A stretch of 64,000 nt of DNA from Oxyruncus cristatus. Lineage: Eukaryota; Chordata; Aves; Passeriformes; Cotingidae. The stretch covers positions 1,079,730 to 1,143,729 of the forward strand of contig VXAY01003767.1 in the NCBI GenBank assembly GCA_013399855.1, given 5' to 3'. Positions 13,449 to 23,758 of this stretch are shown here, piece after piece. Position numbers and translations under genes: made by a program. The stretch's first letter is position 1. Each line of letters opens with the position of its first letter. The notes under the pieces are model-generated. The model was not told the origin of the DNA. It ran no database searches and saw only the letters and a list, made by a program, of their open reading frames with translations.

Positions 13449-16400
13449 AACAAAAAATAAAAAGAGGAAGATTGATATTTTGTGAAACCAATCCTGGGAA
13501 AAACAGACTATCTACACATTGTAGCTATTATTTTCAAATGTTGAATAGCAAAACCATGAGAAATTGCATTTTTAATAGAATTAAGTTATATTGCTCAGAA
13601 AGGATTATATTTCTTGTTAGACTAGAGATAAGGAGCCTAACCATGTACAGTACTATGAATTATGGAAATACGTCCATAACTACTTTCTTTCTGAAGTTCA
13701 TGCATTTTACCACAAAAGATTTGAAAAACTTTTGGAAGAGGGTTTGCCTAATAAGTCCCAATATACTGTGCAATGTTAGGATGAAAAGTCTATTATGTTT
13801 CTGCTTTGATCCTTTTATGGGCAATTTTCTTAGCATACTTGCTTGTGTTACTTTTGTACACTTCTTCTTTTACCTGAGTTAGTATTTTTTAGTTTTGTAC
13901 CTCTTTCTTCTATCTCCTTATCATTTGGTTATGTTCTCTAATTTTGGTCACTTTGGTCAGCTTTCTTCAAATCCATGTGACTCGAAGAGGAAAAGTAGGA
14001 CACAAATATTTTCTTTGAATGATAAGCACCAAAGAAGATACAGTAACATGCACAGTGAATAATTCTCTTAACAGGTTCTCATACTTTTAAAAAATGTGCT
14101 ATAGAACTTTTTAGCTAAATCTATAGTAGTTTAATTCTCTTTTGGTATCTGGTGTGAAGCCTAAAGGTAAGTATGTGGTAAAGAAAAAAAATGTATTTTA
14201 GGTTATGTGCTTCTATGCACATACACACATACATACATCACTGTTCTAAAGCTTTCTCACTGATAGAACCTTTCTATGAGTAAGAACAGAGGCTGTTTTG
14301 TGAAGTTAACAGGTACAGATCTTTCATTACATTTATATTCAGATTCATTCACCAATACTTATGTGGTTCATCAAGACTTAATATCAGTGACTGAAATTAT
14401 GCTAAATGCATTCAATCTGGGAAAGCATGGAACATGCTGGTTGCTGGAGATGATGTACATTGCAAATATATTTGTAGCTCTAACAAGCTTTTCACAGAAA
14501 AAATGTTATTCTGGCCCGAACTGTTACAGTGCTGTGACCAATGAGTCCACAGATTTTTCTCTCTTCAGTACTTGTCTCCCTTTTCAGTGTCATGCCTTTG
14601 GTCAGGTGGCTTTGATGTGCATGAGAAAAAGATTGCATTCCAGTAACACTTTCTTATTATCTTCTGTATTGCATGCAAGAACACTTGCTTTTAAAATTCA
14701 GTATAAATATATGAAAATAATAATATTCAGTGGAAAGGTTAAGTCAATAATAGATCTAAATCTAAAAGTTTAGAACAGAGAATATGGAACTTCTAGCTTA
14801 AGAAAGCAATACCAACGGTGAACTACACCCCATGATGTTCCCATTCAGCAAAAGATAACTGTCATATCAGTTTCTCCAGGGCACAAGACTTTCCTTTTTA
14901 TGTTATGCCTTTTCTAGCTTGAATCAGAAGTGCATTATCTAACAATTAGCAGAGTATTTTCATATTAAAACTCCACAATTTTTCTGTTTTGTTTTTGCTA
15001 AATGGACAAAAGCTTTCCAAATGTATGATCGTGCTTTATATATCAAATATATGCATCATATCTTATGCATCCTCCAATACATTGCATTAGCTTGATATGC
15101 TTAAATGAATAGCTTAGATGGTTACTGCATCAAGTATTTAATTGGAAACTAACCTTAGGAAGAATCTTCCATTTAAAAATATTGTAGGGCAGTTTACTTT
15201 TGGTCAAATCAAAGAAATATACCCACTCCACAGTGCTGCAGCAAACTGTGCTGTAAATCTAAAAATATTTAGAAAGAAAAGACTAGCATCTTTTGAACTC
15301 TTGCATCTCCTTTCTACTGTCTGAAAATTAGTTAGGAGTAAAATATAAGCAGTCCCTTTCCTTGTCTCTCCCACAGGGCACTATCTAAAGAAAGTGGTTA
15401 AATCTTCAGCAGCTAAATATATCTTTTCCTGTGGGTGAAATGTTTTAGCACGGGAAGTCAGGCCTGAAGAAATGGCAATTTAGGAGGACTTTGAGTTATA
15501 CTGTGCATTAGTTCTAAAGGAAAATGAAGCCATCTTTTTCCCTTTAGTATCAGCTTTAAGCGAGGGATACCAGTAACAGTTATTCTTTTTTTTTCATATA
15601 GTAGTGACAGTAGTCACTACTTCATTTTATGTGACCCTTACTCCTACCCCAATGTTCCTATTTAGAAACTCTCGTGTGTAGAGATACAGGAAAATGTAAT
15701 TGTCTTAGCCAGGAGTTGTTTTTTTTTCTATACCATCCTGAATTGTTGACTTTAAACACAAAAAAAAAGCTGTTTCTACATGACTCAGATTAGTTTGTAA
15801 AGAAATACCTAATAATACAATACAGACACAGAAAAAAAAATCAAGTTTCTAAGAAAAAAACACATGGAAATCTGAATCTGACTTTCTTATCCCCTATGTG
15901 GACACAAAGGCAGACCACAATATCTAAGTTTTGAAAGACTAAACTTTATCTTACTGAGGGAGTTGGGAGAACTGAAACCTGAAGTTTGTGCTTCCGCATG
16001 TGAAAACAATGTGAACAAATGAAAGAATGGAAAGAAAAATAATTAAAAAAATATATCTTGTTTGTTACTTTTGTGTCAGTGTTGTACCCAATTGTGTTTG
16101 TAATTTTTTCCCTGAAAAGTCCAGGGTGAGCTTCAAATAAAAAAGAATGTGACATGCTCTTTAGGAGCATGTTTTCAGTTCTGTGGGCAGTATTTTCCCA
16201 GATAAAGAACTACAGAGCAGTCACAATTATAGTTTCTGTTTATATTTTCTAATGACAGATATTTTAAACCAAATTTTAAATATGCAAGGCTTTCAATAAC
16301 TGTTCAACTCATAACGTTCCCTCTTTCCCTGAATGCATTGAAAGACTCTCATCCAACACATAGTTAATACTTTCTATTTTCCTTCTCATGTATATTGGAA

Positions 16401-17508
16401 TGCAGATTGGTGCGAATTGTGACAATTTTAATGGCTTGAATTAATAAAAATGGAATGTTTACTCCATTATTTTTGAAGACCATGGTGAGTTTTAGCTCCC
16501 AGCTCTCTTGAACCTGCCAAGTTATATGTCTAGCCCTCATCCTCACTGAAGTCCTGTTTATGTTCAAAAAACACTCCTGCATTTTCTCATACATTTTAAC
16601 AATTTTTTTTTAATTTCAATGCAGAATATGCAAAAAAATGTGTCAGTGAAAAACACAAATGAAGAAATGCAACAATAGCAGATTTATAGAGCTAACAAAG
16701 AGTAAAGCATTTTTATTAAACTTTCTACACTGTCAACTTTTATTTCATTTTTAAAAATTAATATAGAGATATATTCTGATCATGCTGAAAAACAATAAAA
16801 TTTTGACCCTAGAAATTTACAATAAGTTAAAAGACTTCATGTTTTCCTTTAATACATATATGACACTAAGACTTGTTTATAGTCAGTATTTTCTAAGTTA
16901 CTGATGCTGGTTACATGATAACAGGTTTGAATAATGATGTAAAGCAAAGTCAGTATTGTGAAACACAGTGGAGCAGAAAGAAATAACTGACATCATGCCT
17001 TTTGATGGAAAAATGTGCAAGAGACACCTAATATTTTTTAAAAAAGAAGTTCCAGATACTGCTTGCTGATGACAGAAAAATACATCCTGTTGCAAATTAG
17101 TGAAAATACTCTGAACACCTTTGCACTTTGAGAATATTTTTGAAAAAAACCCCAAAACCTTTAAAGTTAGATTTAAAATAAAATAAAAACATTTCTGTTA
17201 AAAATTAAAGAAAAAAATAATAGATCAGATTTCTGTGACTGTCCAGAAACCTCTGTTGTTCTATGAAGCATTAAAAAATGATTGTGAGAATGGATTTTTC
17301 AGTTTGGCAACAAAACTGGGAGAAAAGAACTTCCAAGTGGAAAAAAAAAAAAAAAAAAGGAAAAAAGATAAAAAGTAATTTTTTCCTTACCAGAAAGGAA
17401 GATTGAAAAAAAAAATCATATTGTTATTGAACATATTTTCTGTTCATCTCAAAGCTTAGAAGTTTGATATATTTAAAAGAAAGGAACCAGGCAGGTCTGA
17501 GTAACCTA
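13449..17508. other. AT-rich non-coding DNA, nothing identified
   Basis: No repeat family, gene or RNA recognised. The plus strand is open for 145 codons at 13445-13882 and for 165 codons at 14276-14773. Both have ordinary AT-rich composition, no family resemblance and no supporting splice signals, and are best taken as chance. A run of 18 A lies at about 17341-17358. Confidence 0.6.
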
Positions 17509-17706
17509 CCTGAACAAAGATTTGCACAGTGGAAAACTCTGAGAAAGTGTTCATTCCAGACCTAAATGAAGGTAAAGGTTTGAAATTAGTGCACCAACAA
17601 AATTCGACTGTGCAAGCTGTGGGAAAGAAATCAACTGCTTACACCCATGCCATCTCAAGTTGTGGGAACACCTGAGATGCCCTGTGAATATCCAGGACAT
17701 GATCTG

Positions 17707-17713
17707 TATAAAA
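17707..17713 (+). promoter_or_regulatory. TATA box of the LTR
   Basis: TATAAAA stands about 175 bases upstream of the LTR polyadenylation signal, the spacing expected of a U3 core promoter. Transcription, if any, would start about 25-30 bases downstream. Activity is not shown by sequence. Confidence 0.5.
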
Positions 17714-17885
17714 ACAGTACCCCAGAAGCATGACTTTAGGACGGACCCTCACCACTGAGAAGATCAGAAGATGAAAGATTGGTGGGATGCTGTCAGAATC
17801 CAAGTGGTGGTTATATCTTTACCTTTTTGCTTAATCTCTCTCTCTCTTCCTATTTCTATCTCTCTCTCTCTACCTCATATTTACT

Positions 17886-17895
17886 AATAAATAAA
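17886..17895 (+). terminator. LTR polyadenylation signal (two overlapping AATAAA)
   Basis: AATAAATAAA contains two overlapping AATAAA hexamers and is followed by a T/G-rich stretch. The homologous LTR has AATAAA at 27214-27219 in the same context, which supports a conserved R-U5 role. Confidence 0.6.
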
Positions 17896-17977
17896 ATCCA
17901 TACTATTGACTTTGGCATATGGTCTTGTTTGAGTCTTAATTTATGCAGAGGTATATTTTAATAATTGTATCCTAACA

Positions 17978-18075
17978 CCTGACCTACTGGAAGGTGTCCC
18001 TGTCTGTGGCAAGAGGGTTGGAACTAGATGATCTTTAAGGTCCCTTCTAATCCAAGCCATTCTATGATTCCATGA
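17978..18075 (+). repeat. CR1 LINE 3' end, abutting the LTR
   Basis: The CR1 3' terminal block starts in mid-sequence ('cctgacctactggaaggtgtccc'), exactly at the end of the LTR, and runs to 'attctatgattccatga'. A short CR1-like stretch just before the LTR ('ccaggcaggtctgagtaacct', about 17488-17508) may be the other half of the same copy. Confidence 0.88.
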
Positions 18076-18528
18076 ACTTATAAGTTATACAAAGTGTCTA
18101 TATTTTTATTAACAGAATAGAAACACAATGTGTTTTTTAATAACAATTTTACTTTATTAACAATAAACTAGGTTATTTTTTCTATGGTTTTTGATCACGT
18201 TGTGTCGTTCTCGTATTCTTGACTTTTCATTGCTAACTAGTGTAATGAAAGACAGTATTGGAAACAACTCTCATCAACTATGGAAAAGTATATTAATTCT
18301 TACCTCTTCAAAGCAGTTAAGCATACTGCTGCACAGCCAGGGTTGTACTGAATAATTCAAGTAGCCCCCAAAAAATTGATACACTGCTTTATAATAGATC
18401 TCAATAATAGAATAACGATGGAATAAATCTGTTTAAATAAGACAATGGAGTTAATTGACTCTGACTTATATTTTTTCCACTAGTCAAACTACTCCAGGAA
18501 GAAGTGTTTTACTATTGGAATAAAGACC

Positions 18529-19501
18529 TTTGTATTGGGCTTTTGTGCTAAGGTTTTGGTAGCAGGGAGGGGGCTACAGAGGTGGCCTCTGAGAAGACAA
18601 CAGAAATTGATCCCATGTCAGTCAGAGCCAGACATAGAGAGCTCCTAAAAGAGCCTGCCACTGGCCGAAGCTGTGCCCATCAGCTGTTGGCTCCTCTGTG
18701 ATATCATATTTAGGAGTGGGTAAAAATGCTGCACAGCAGCTGTGAGAAAGAGGAGTGAGGAAAAGCGAGACAAACAGCCCTGGAAATATTAAAGCCACAG
18801 AAGAAGGTAGGGAAAAGGTGCTCCAGGTACTAGAGCAGAAGTTGCTCTGCAGCCCCTTGGAGAGGACTGTGGTAAGGCAGGCTGTCTCCCTGTAGCCCAT
18901 GGAGGTGCATGGTGGAGCAGAGATCCACACTGCAGCCCATGGAGGGCTTCACGTCGGAGCAGGTAGACATACTATGAGGAAGGTGCAACCTGTGGAGAAA
19001 CCATGCAGAGGCAGATGTTCTGGCAAGAGCTGCAGATCAGAATCCATGGTGGAGCAGCCTGTTCCTGAGGGATCCTGCCTCATGTGAAGGACCCACATTG
19101 GAATGGTTCATGAGCTTTATCCTGTGGGAGGCATCACATGTTGAGAAAGAAGCAGTGGCAGGGAGGAGATGTTATAGGCCACGTTCCCCATCCTCTGTGC
19201 TACTTGAAGTGAAGAGGCAGAGGATTCAGGAGTGAAGACTGAAATTTAACATGGGAAGAAGGGGGAGGTAAAGGTGGTTTTTATTTAGTTTGTTATTTCT
19301 CACTACCTTACACTGTAATTAATTAGCAATAAGCTATATTTCCCCAAGTCAAATCTGTTGTGCCCATGAAAGTACTGGGTAAGAAATCACCCTGTCCTTA
19401 GCTTGATTCTCAAGCTCTTTAATCTTATTTTCTCCCCCTCTCCTGTGGAGAGGCATCTCGGTGGGCACCTGGTAGTCAGCCATGGCTAACACACCACAAC
19501 A
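18529..19501 (+). mobile_element. Avian LTR-type repeat with 'cagcccatggagg' units
   Basis: I recognise this as a widespread avian ERV-related repeat. It opens 'tgtattgggcttttgtg', then 'aaggttttggtagcagg', has several degenerate copies of a ~40-base unit built on 'ctgcagcccatggagg' (18849, 18891, 18931, 19031), and closes with 'gggcacctgg' and 'ccacaaca'. The 3' end resembles the LTR element at 3943-5039. Its reverse complement begins TGTTGTGGTG, similar to that element's TGTTGTGGGTTT start. The matching 5' terminus and a target duplication were not found, so the copy may be 5'-truncated. Open frames inside it (for example 18899-19087) are not genes. I do not give a database name because I cannot verify it. 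Confidence 0.8.
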
Positions 19502-20929
19502 CTGTAAAAAGGGAATCTGATCAATGATTATTTATATGTAATTACATGTAAGGGTTCATAAGGCATTAGATACAGTAAAAGCATCTAATACTTCTCGATC
19601 TAATTCTTCTCAGTCTCATATTTAACAATATATCTGACAATACATAGTAGGAGTAAAATATGGTGCAGAATTAGCACAGAGTAAGGAAAGAACAAAATAT
19701 GAGAATAATCACATAAATTTATGGTCTTATGTTAAAAAAAAAATTGGGATTTTTCAAAATACATGTCTAGGGTATATCAAACCACATTAAAAATATTGTG
19801 TTGCTTTTTTTCTTTTAAGTGCAGACACCTCTAAAGCTTGATATTTTTCCTTATTCTAAATAGTTTTCTCAGAGAATTACCATGGCACTATTTGCTCCAC
19901 ACATTTTTTTTTTATTTTTTTTTTTTTCTCCCTAAGAGAGAGATCCATGATTTTATTGAGTTCTAATCAATGCCCATAGGACATTAGGGAACAACTAAGG
20001 GCCTTCAGAAATATGCTGCCATTTCAAAACTGTCAAAGCTGTACTTCCTAAATTCCATTTGTAGATACCAATAAAGTAGTACACTGTTTAATGAAAAGCT
20101 ATGTAAAACATCAGCTGTTGAATCCATTTGTACTTTTATTGATTACCTGACTGGAAAAAAAGCATTAATTTACTAACAGAAATACAGTCTATTGTATATA
20201 TGCCATTGCATTTTGTTGAGTTAATGAGACTAGCAAATCCACTTTTAACTTCTGGTATGTTCACTGATTGATGATATGCAAATGCTTCTTCATTTTAAAT
20301 TCTCTTACAAAGATAAAACCCAAAGCTTAAATGGTAAATAGCATGGTTTTGTTTGTCCTTTTCTTATCTGCATTTTCTTCTTTTCAAATGTTAATAACCT
20401 TAAGAATTTTTTTATCCAATCTTAACATAAGCAGTCATTCATGACCCTTTTTCTAATTATGATCAATAGATTCCTGAAATGGCATTGCCTGCAAAATATT
20501 CTGTTCATGATTAAAGGAGGCAATTGAATCACATTTGCAGTCTAACATAGTTATATTTGTTGAATATATTTAGAATATCCCCCTACATTCGTGTTATTTT
20601 TTAGATCATTTTGAATAGACCTTTTTGATTTCAATTGAATAAAATTTCTTTCCTTCTTCCTGAAGTCATATGATAGAAGTTCTGTAATGGTAAAAGGCAT
20701 CCAAGAATCTTCATAGTTTCTGAGAAATAATTGCTTACTGGCATATTTTAAATTCAGTATTGGAGGTTTCTTTCCCTTTAAAGAAGGAAAAGTAGATTCG
20801 GGTTATTCTGAGATAACCTTTGTGAAAGTCATGGAGATAGGAGGATTGGGGAACACAAAGACAGAGATTTCAGTTGAAAAAAGTCACTAATTTTTAATTA
20901 AACTCTGATATCTCCCACCCTACTGGAGA
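19502..20929. other. AT-rich non-coding DNA, nothing identified
   Basis: Contains a T-rich tract (about 19906-19927). An octamer ATGCAAAT stands at 20276-20283 next to 'ttgatgat', compatible with a POU-factor site but common by chance. No gene or repeat recognised. Confidence 0.55.
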
Positions 20930-22361
20930 CCAAGTTTGGAACTGGTCATATGTCCTTCACAGTTATTGTCTACTGTTAATCAAGTGAACAGTGGAATAAG
21001 TATGCATTCTTTCAGTATGTATCTTGAAAAGTGTTTACAAAATACTGTAGAGGGAGATCGAGACATCCCTCAGAAAAGTAGCACTTCATTTAGGAAGGAG
21101 GAAGTCCACATAGCACAGTCAGCTTGGGTTCAAAGGTTCAAACAAAGGGAAAGTCCTATATACCTAATTTGATGTATTTCTATGATAAATTCATCTGCCT
21201 TTTGGAGGAAGGGAAGATGGTATACATAATTTTTCTGAGTTTTACTAAGGCTGTTGATACTGTCCCTCACAACATCCTTCCGGACAAGTTGTCCAACTGT
21301 GGGATGAGTTTGTTTATGGTGCACTGGCTGAAGGGCAAAGTTCAAAGAGTTGTAGTGAATGGGGCTACATCTGGCTGGCAACTGGTCAGCAGAGGTGCTC
21401 CTCAGGCTTCAATTCTAGGGCTAGTTCGGTTCAATCTATTTATCAATTATCTGGATGCAGGAGCTGAATACACCATTAGCAGATTTGCTGATGATACCAA
21501 ACTGGGAGGTGCTCTTGGCTCTCTTGAGGGATAAGATGTTTTGCAGAGGGGTCTAGACAGAATGGAGCATTAGGTGATGATTTAGGGGATGAAATTTAAC
21601 AAGAATAGATGCTGGATTCTGCATCTAGGTTGGAGTAATATTGGATACAAGTATAAATTGGGAGAGGAATGGCTGGAGAGCCGTCCTGCAGAAAGGCATC
21701 TGGGTGTGTTGGTCAACAGCAGGCTCAGTGTGAGTCAGCAGAGTGCCCTGGAAGTCCAGAGGGCAAACCCCATCTTAGGTGCTTGAAACACAGCATAAAA
21801 AGCAGTGGTTGTCTCTCTCTATTCAGTGTTGATGTGGCCTCATCATGAACACTGTGTGCAGTTCTGAGTCCCGCCATTTAGGAAGGATGTGAAGGTCTGG
21901 AATGAACCCAGAGAAGGACAACAGAACTGGTGAAAGGGCTGGAAGGCATGTGCTGTGAGGAGTGACTAAGGACTTTGGGCTTGTCTGGTTTGGAGACAAG
22001 GAGGCTGAAAGGTGACCTCATTACCCTCTGCAGTTTCCCGAGGAAGAGATGTGGAGAAGGAGGTACTGAACTCTTTTCCCTGGTGTCCAGTGACAAGGAT
22101 GCATAGGAATGGTTTAAAGTTGTGCCAGGGGAGGTTAAGACTAGACATTAGGATGCATTTCTTTACCTAAAGGATGATCAAACACTGGAACAGGCTTCCT
22201 AGAGATGTAGTCAATGCCCCAAGCCTGTCAGTGTTTAAGAAACATTTGGACAATACCCTTAAAAACATGCTTTAACTTTTCATCAGCTCTGAAGTGGTGA
22301 GGCAGTTGGACCAGATGATTGTTATAGGTCCCTTCCAGATGAGTAATTCTATTATGTTCTA
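20930..22361 (+). repeat. CR1 LINE, longest copy in the window
   Basis: The copy runs from the reverse transcriptase region to the 3' end (about 1.4 kb). Blocks in order: a conserved stretch upstream of the palm (21000-21170), 'A-V-D-T-V-P-H-N-I-L' (21250-21280), 'V-N-G-A-T-S-G-W-Q' (21355-21385), F-A-D-D (21484-21495), 'M-K-F-N-K-N-R-C' (21589-21612), 'G-E-E-W-L-E-S-R-P-A-E' (21661-21693) and the C-terminal and 3' UTR parts. It ends 'attctattatgttcta', a tail different from the ATTCTATG type, so it belongs to another CR1 subfamily than 5045-5408 or 13081-13448. The 5' boundary is approximate. Confidence 0.92.
21124..21534 (+). pseudogene. CR1 reverse transcriptase fragment
   Basis: A 136-codon open stretch of the CR1 ORF2 protein, the best preserved coding piece in the window. 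The reverse transcriptase of an active copy makes cDNA at the nicked target site. Visible here are the palm motif around 'F-T-K-A-V-D-T-V-P-H-N' and the catalytic F-A-D-D-T-K-L-G-G at 21484-21510, where the two aspartates bind metal. The frame closes at a TAA after 'G-S-L-E-G', and further stops follow, so it is far shorter than a working CR1 ORF2 (roughly 900 or more residues) and has no endonuclease domain. It is a pseudogene within the repeat. Confidence 0.85.
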
Positions 22362-23727
22362 AACACAGTGTTACCCACTGTTTTCCTATCAACTACTAGG
22401 TGACCATGAGACCACACTTTCCTACCTTCCTGCATGCATTCCAATATTAAATAATAAATGTATTTATGGTATTAAACAAGGTTTAATTGAAAATTGTGAA
22501 AACTATTTGCATGTATTTCTACCACTGTGTTTATAATCTGTAAAACTGATCCACAAAAACATTCATGCTATGTATCACCTTGAAAAGAAAAAGACGAAAG
22601 ACTATTTTGTTAAGTTTTTCTAGCGATAATCCACATTTTTAGGCACAACTCATTTAAGAGATGAAGAATAGCTCAGTGGTTTGCAACCAGATTTAGGGTT
22701 AGGAGTTTTCCTGGCTAATTATGCTTAGTCACCATGAGCAAATCACTCCTGCACAAATCTGTGTATCTTCACTGCTCCCACGTAAAGTGTGAAGAGTAAT
22801 GGACAGGAACACTGGCATAGGGCAAATATCATAGATGTCCATTTAAGATCAGGAGACATTCTAGTATTATTATGAAAAGGTCATAAATTAACGTTATTAG
22901 ACATACTCAACTCCAGCCAGGGCAATCATGCACCATCTTACTTTGACTTGCCTTCAAGTGACTAATTTATGGGTTTACTTGTTCACAGAGGCCTCTGAAG
23001 TTCTCTGTATATGTATTGATAAAATAAATATTTTATGGAAGTAGCTGAGTTTTCTCTATCTCAGAGAATAGGGAGAAATTATGAAAAATTAAGACATCTT
23101 GTGTGATCTATCATAGGCAAGCAAGAAAACTTAAAAAGTGCTACTCAGAAGGCACCTGAAAGTAAAATATAATCAATAAGTGATTACAAAGACATTTGTG
23201 GGAGAAATGTGAATACTAACTACCCCACAAGAAACTATAATTTCCTCATGAGAAAGCAAAGACACTGCATTGATATTCTGAAATATAAATTTTTAAACTA
23301 GCATCATCTGATGATCTTTTTGCTGTCACCATGACCGTTAGACTACCCAGGTGTATCACACTTGCTGGATATTATAATACAGTGAACACATACAAAATGT
23401 TTATGCGGTAGAGCTAGACAGAGTAGCAGAAAACAGCTTCTAGTTTGATTTCCATCAATATCCATGTTACACTACCAAGCTGTTAGCACAGAAATGTTCT
23501 CCAGCACCATTTAAAGGCTACTTGTTTTTCCTACTTGTTTAGAAATACAGAGGGGAAAGACAGAATCCCAGTTTCCTTAGTAACTCATAAAATCATTTGA
23601 CTTGATTTTTAGCCACAGACACCGTGGGCCGAAAAGAGACTCTGGATCTTACACAGATTTTGCCCTGTGCTGGAACCCTAGGGTTTTATCTCTAAAAGAA
23701 CTATATTTCTAATGGTTTGTCAGAGGG

Positions 23728-23758
<31 letters not shown>

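Larger units (their letters stand above)
17514..17977 (+). mobile_element. Solo LTR, same family as 26886-27307
   Basis: The 3' half matches the LTR at 26886-27307: a 'accctcaccac' block, a pyrimidine-rich tract (CT repeats at about 17836-17873), 'catatttact', AATAAA, 'gactttggcatatggtcttgtt', 'gcagaggtat' and an end in AACA. It has a TATAAAA box at 17707-17713 and polyadenylation signals at 17886-17895, as expected for a U3-R-U5 structure in plus orientation. The pentamer cctga stands on both sides (17509-17513 and 17978-17982), a possible target duplication. The sequence inside that repeat does not begin with TG, so the 5' border is less certain than the 3' border. The downstream side is a CR1 tail, which suggests insertion into CR1. 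Confidence 0.75.

Noticed and set aside
13445..13882. 145-codon open frame starting at a CR1 tail
   Set aside because: The first codons lie in the CR1 terminal unit and the rest is ordinary AT-rich DNA.
14276..14773. 165-codon open frame on the plus strand
   Set aside because: AT-rich composition, no family resemblance, no convincing splice or promoter context. A frame of this length is expected about once by chance in 64 kb of six-frame sequence.
18622..19087. Open frames of 102 and 62 codons
   Set aside because: Both lie inside the LTR-type repeat at 18529-19501.
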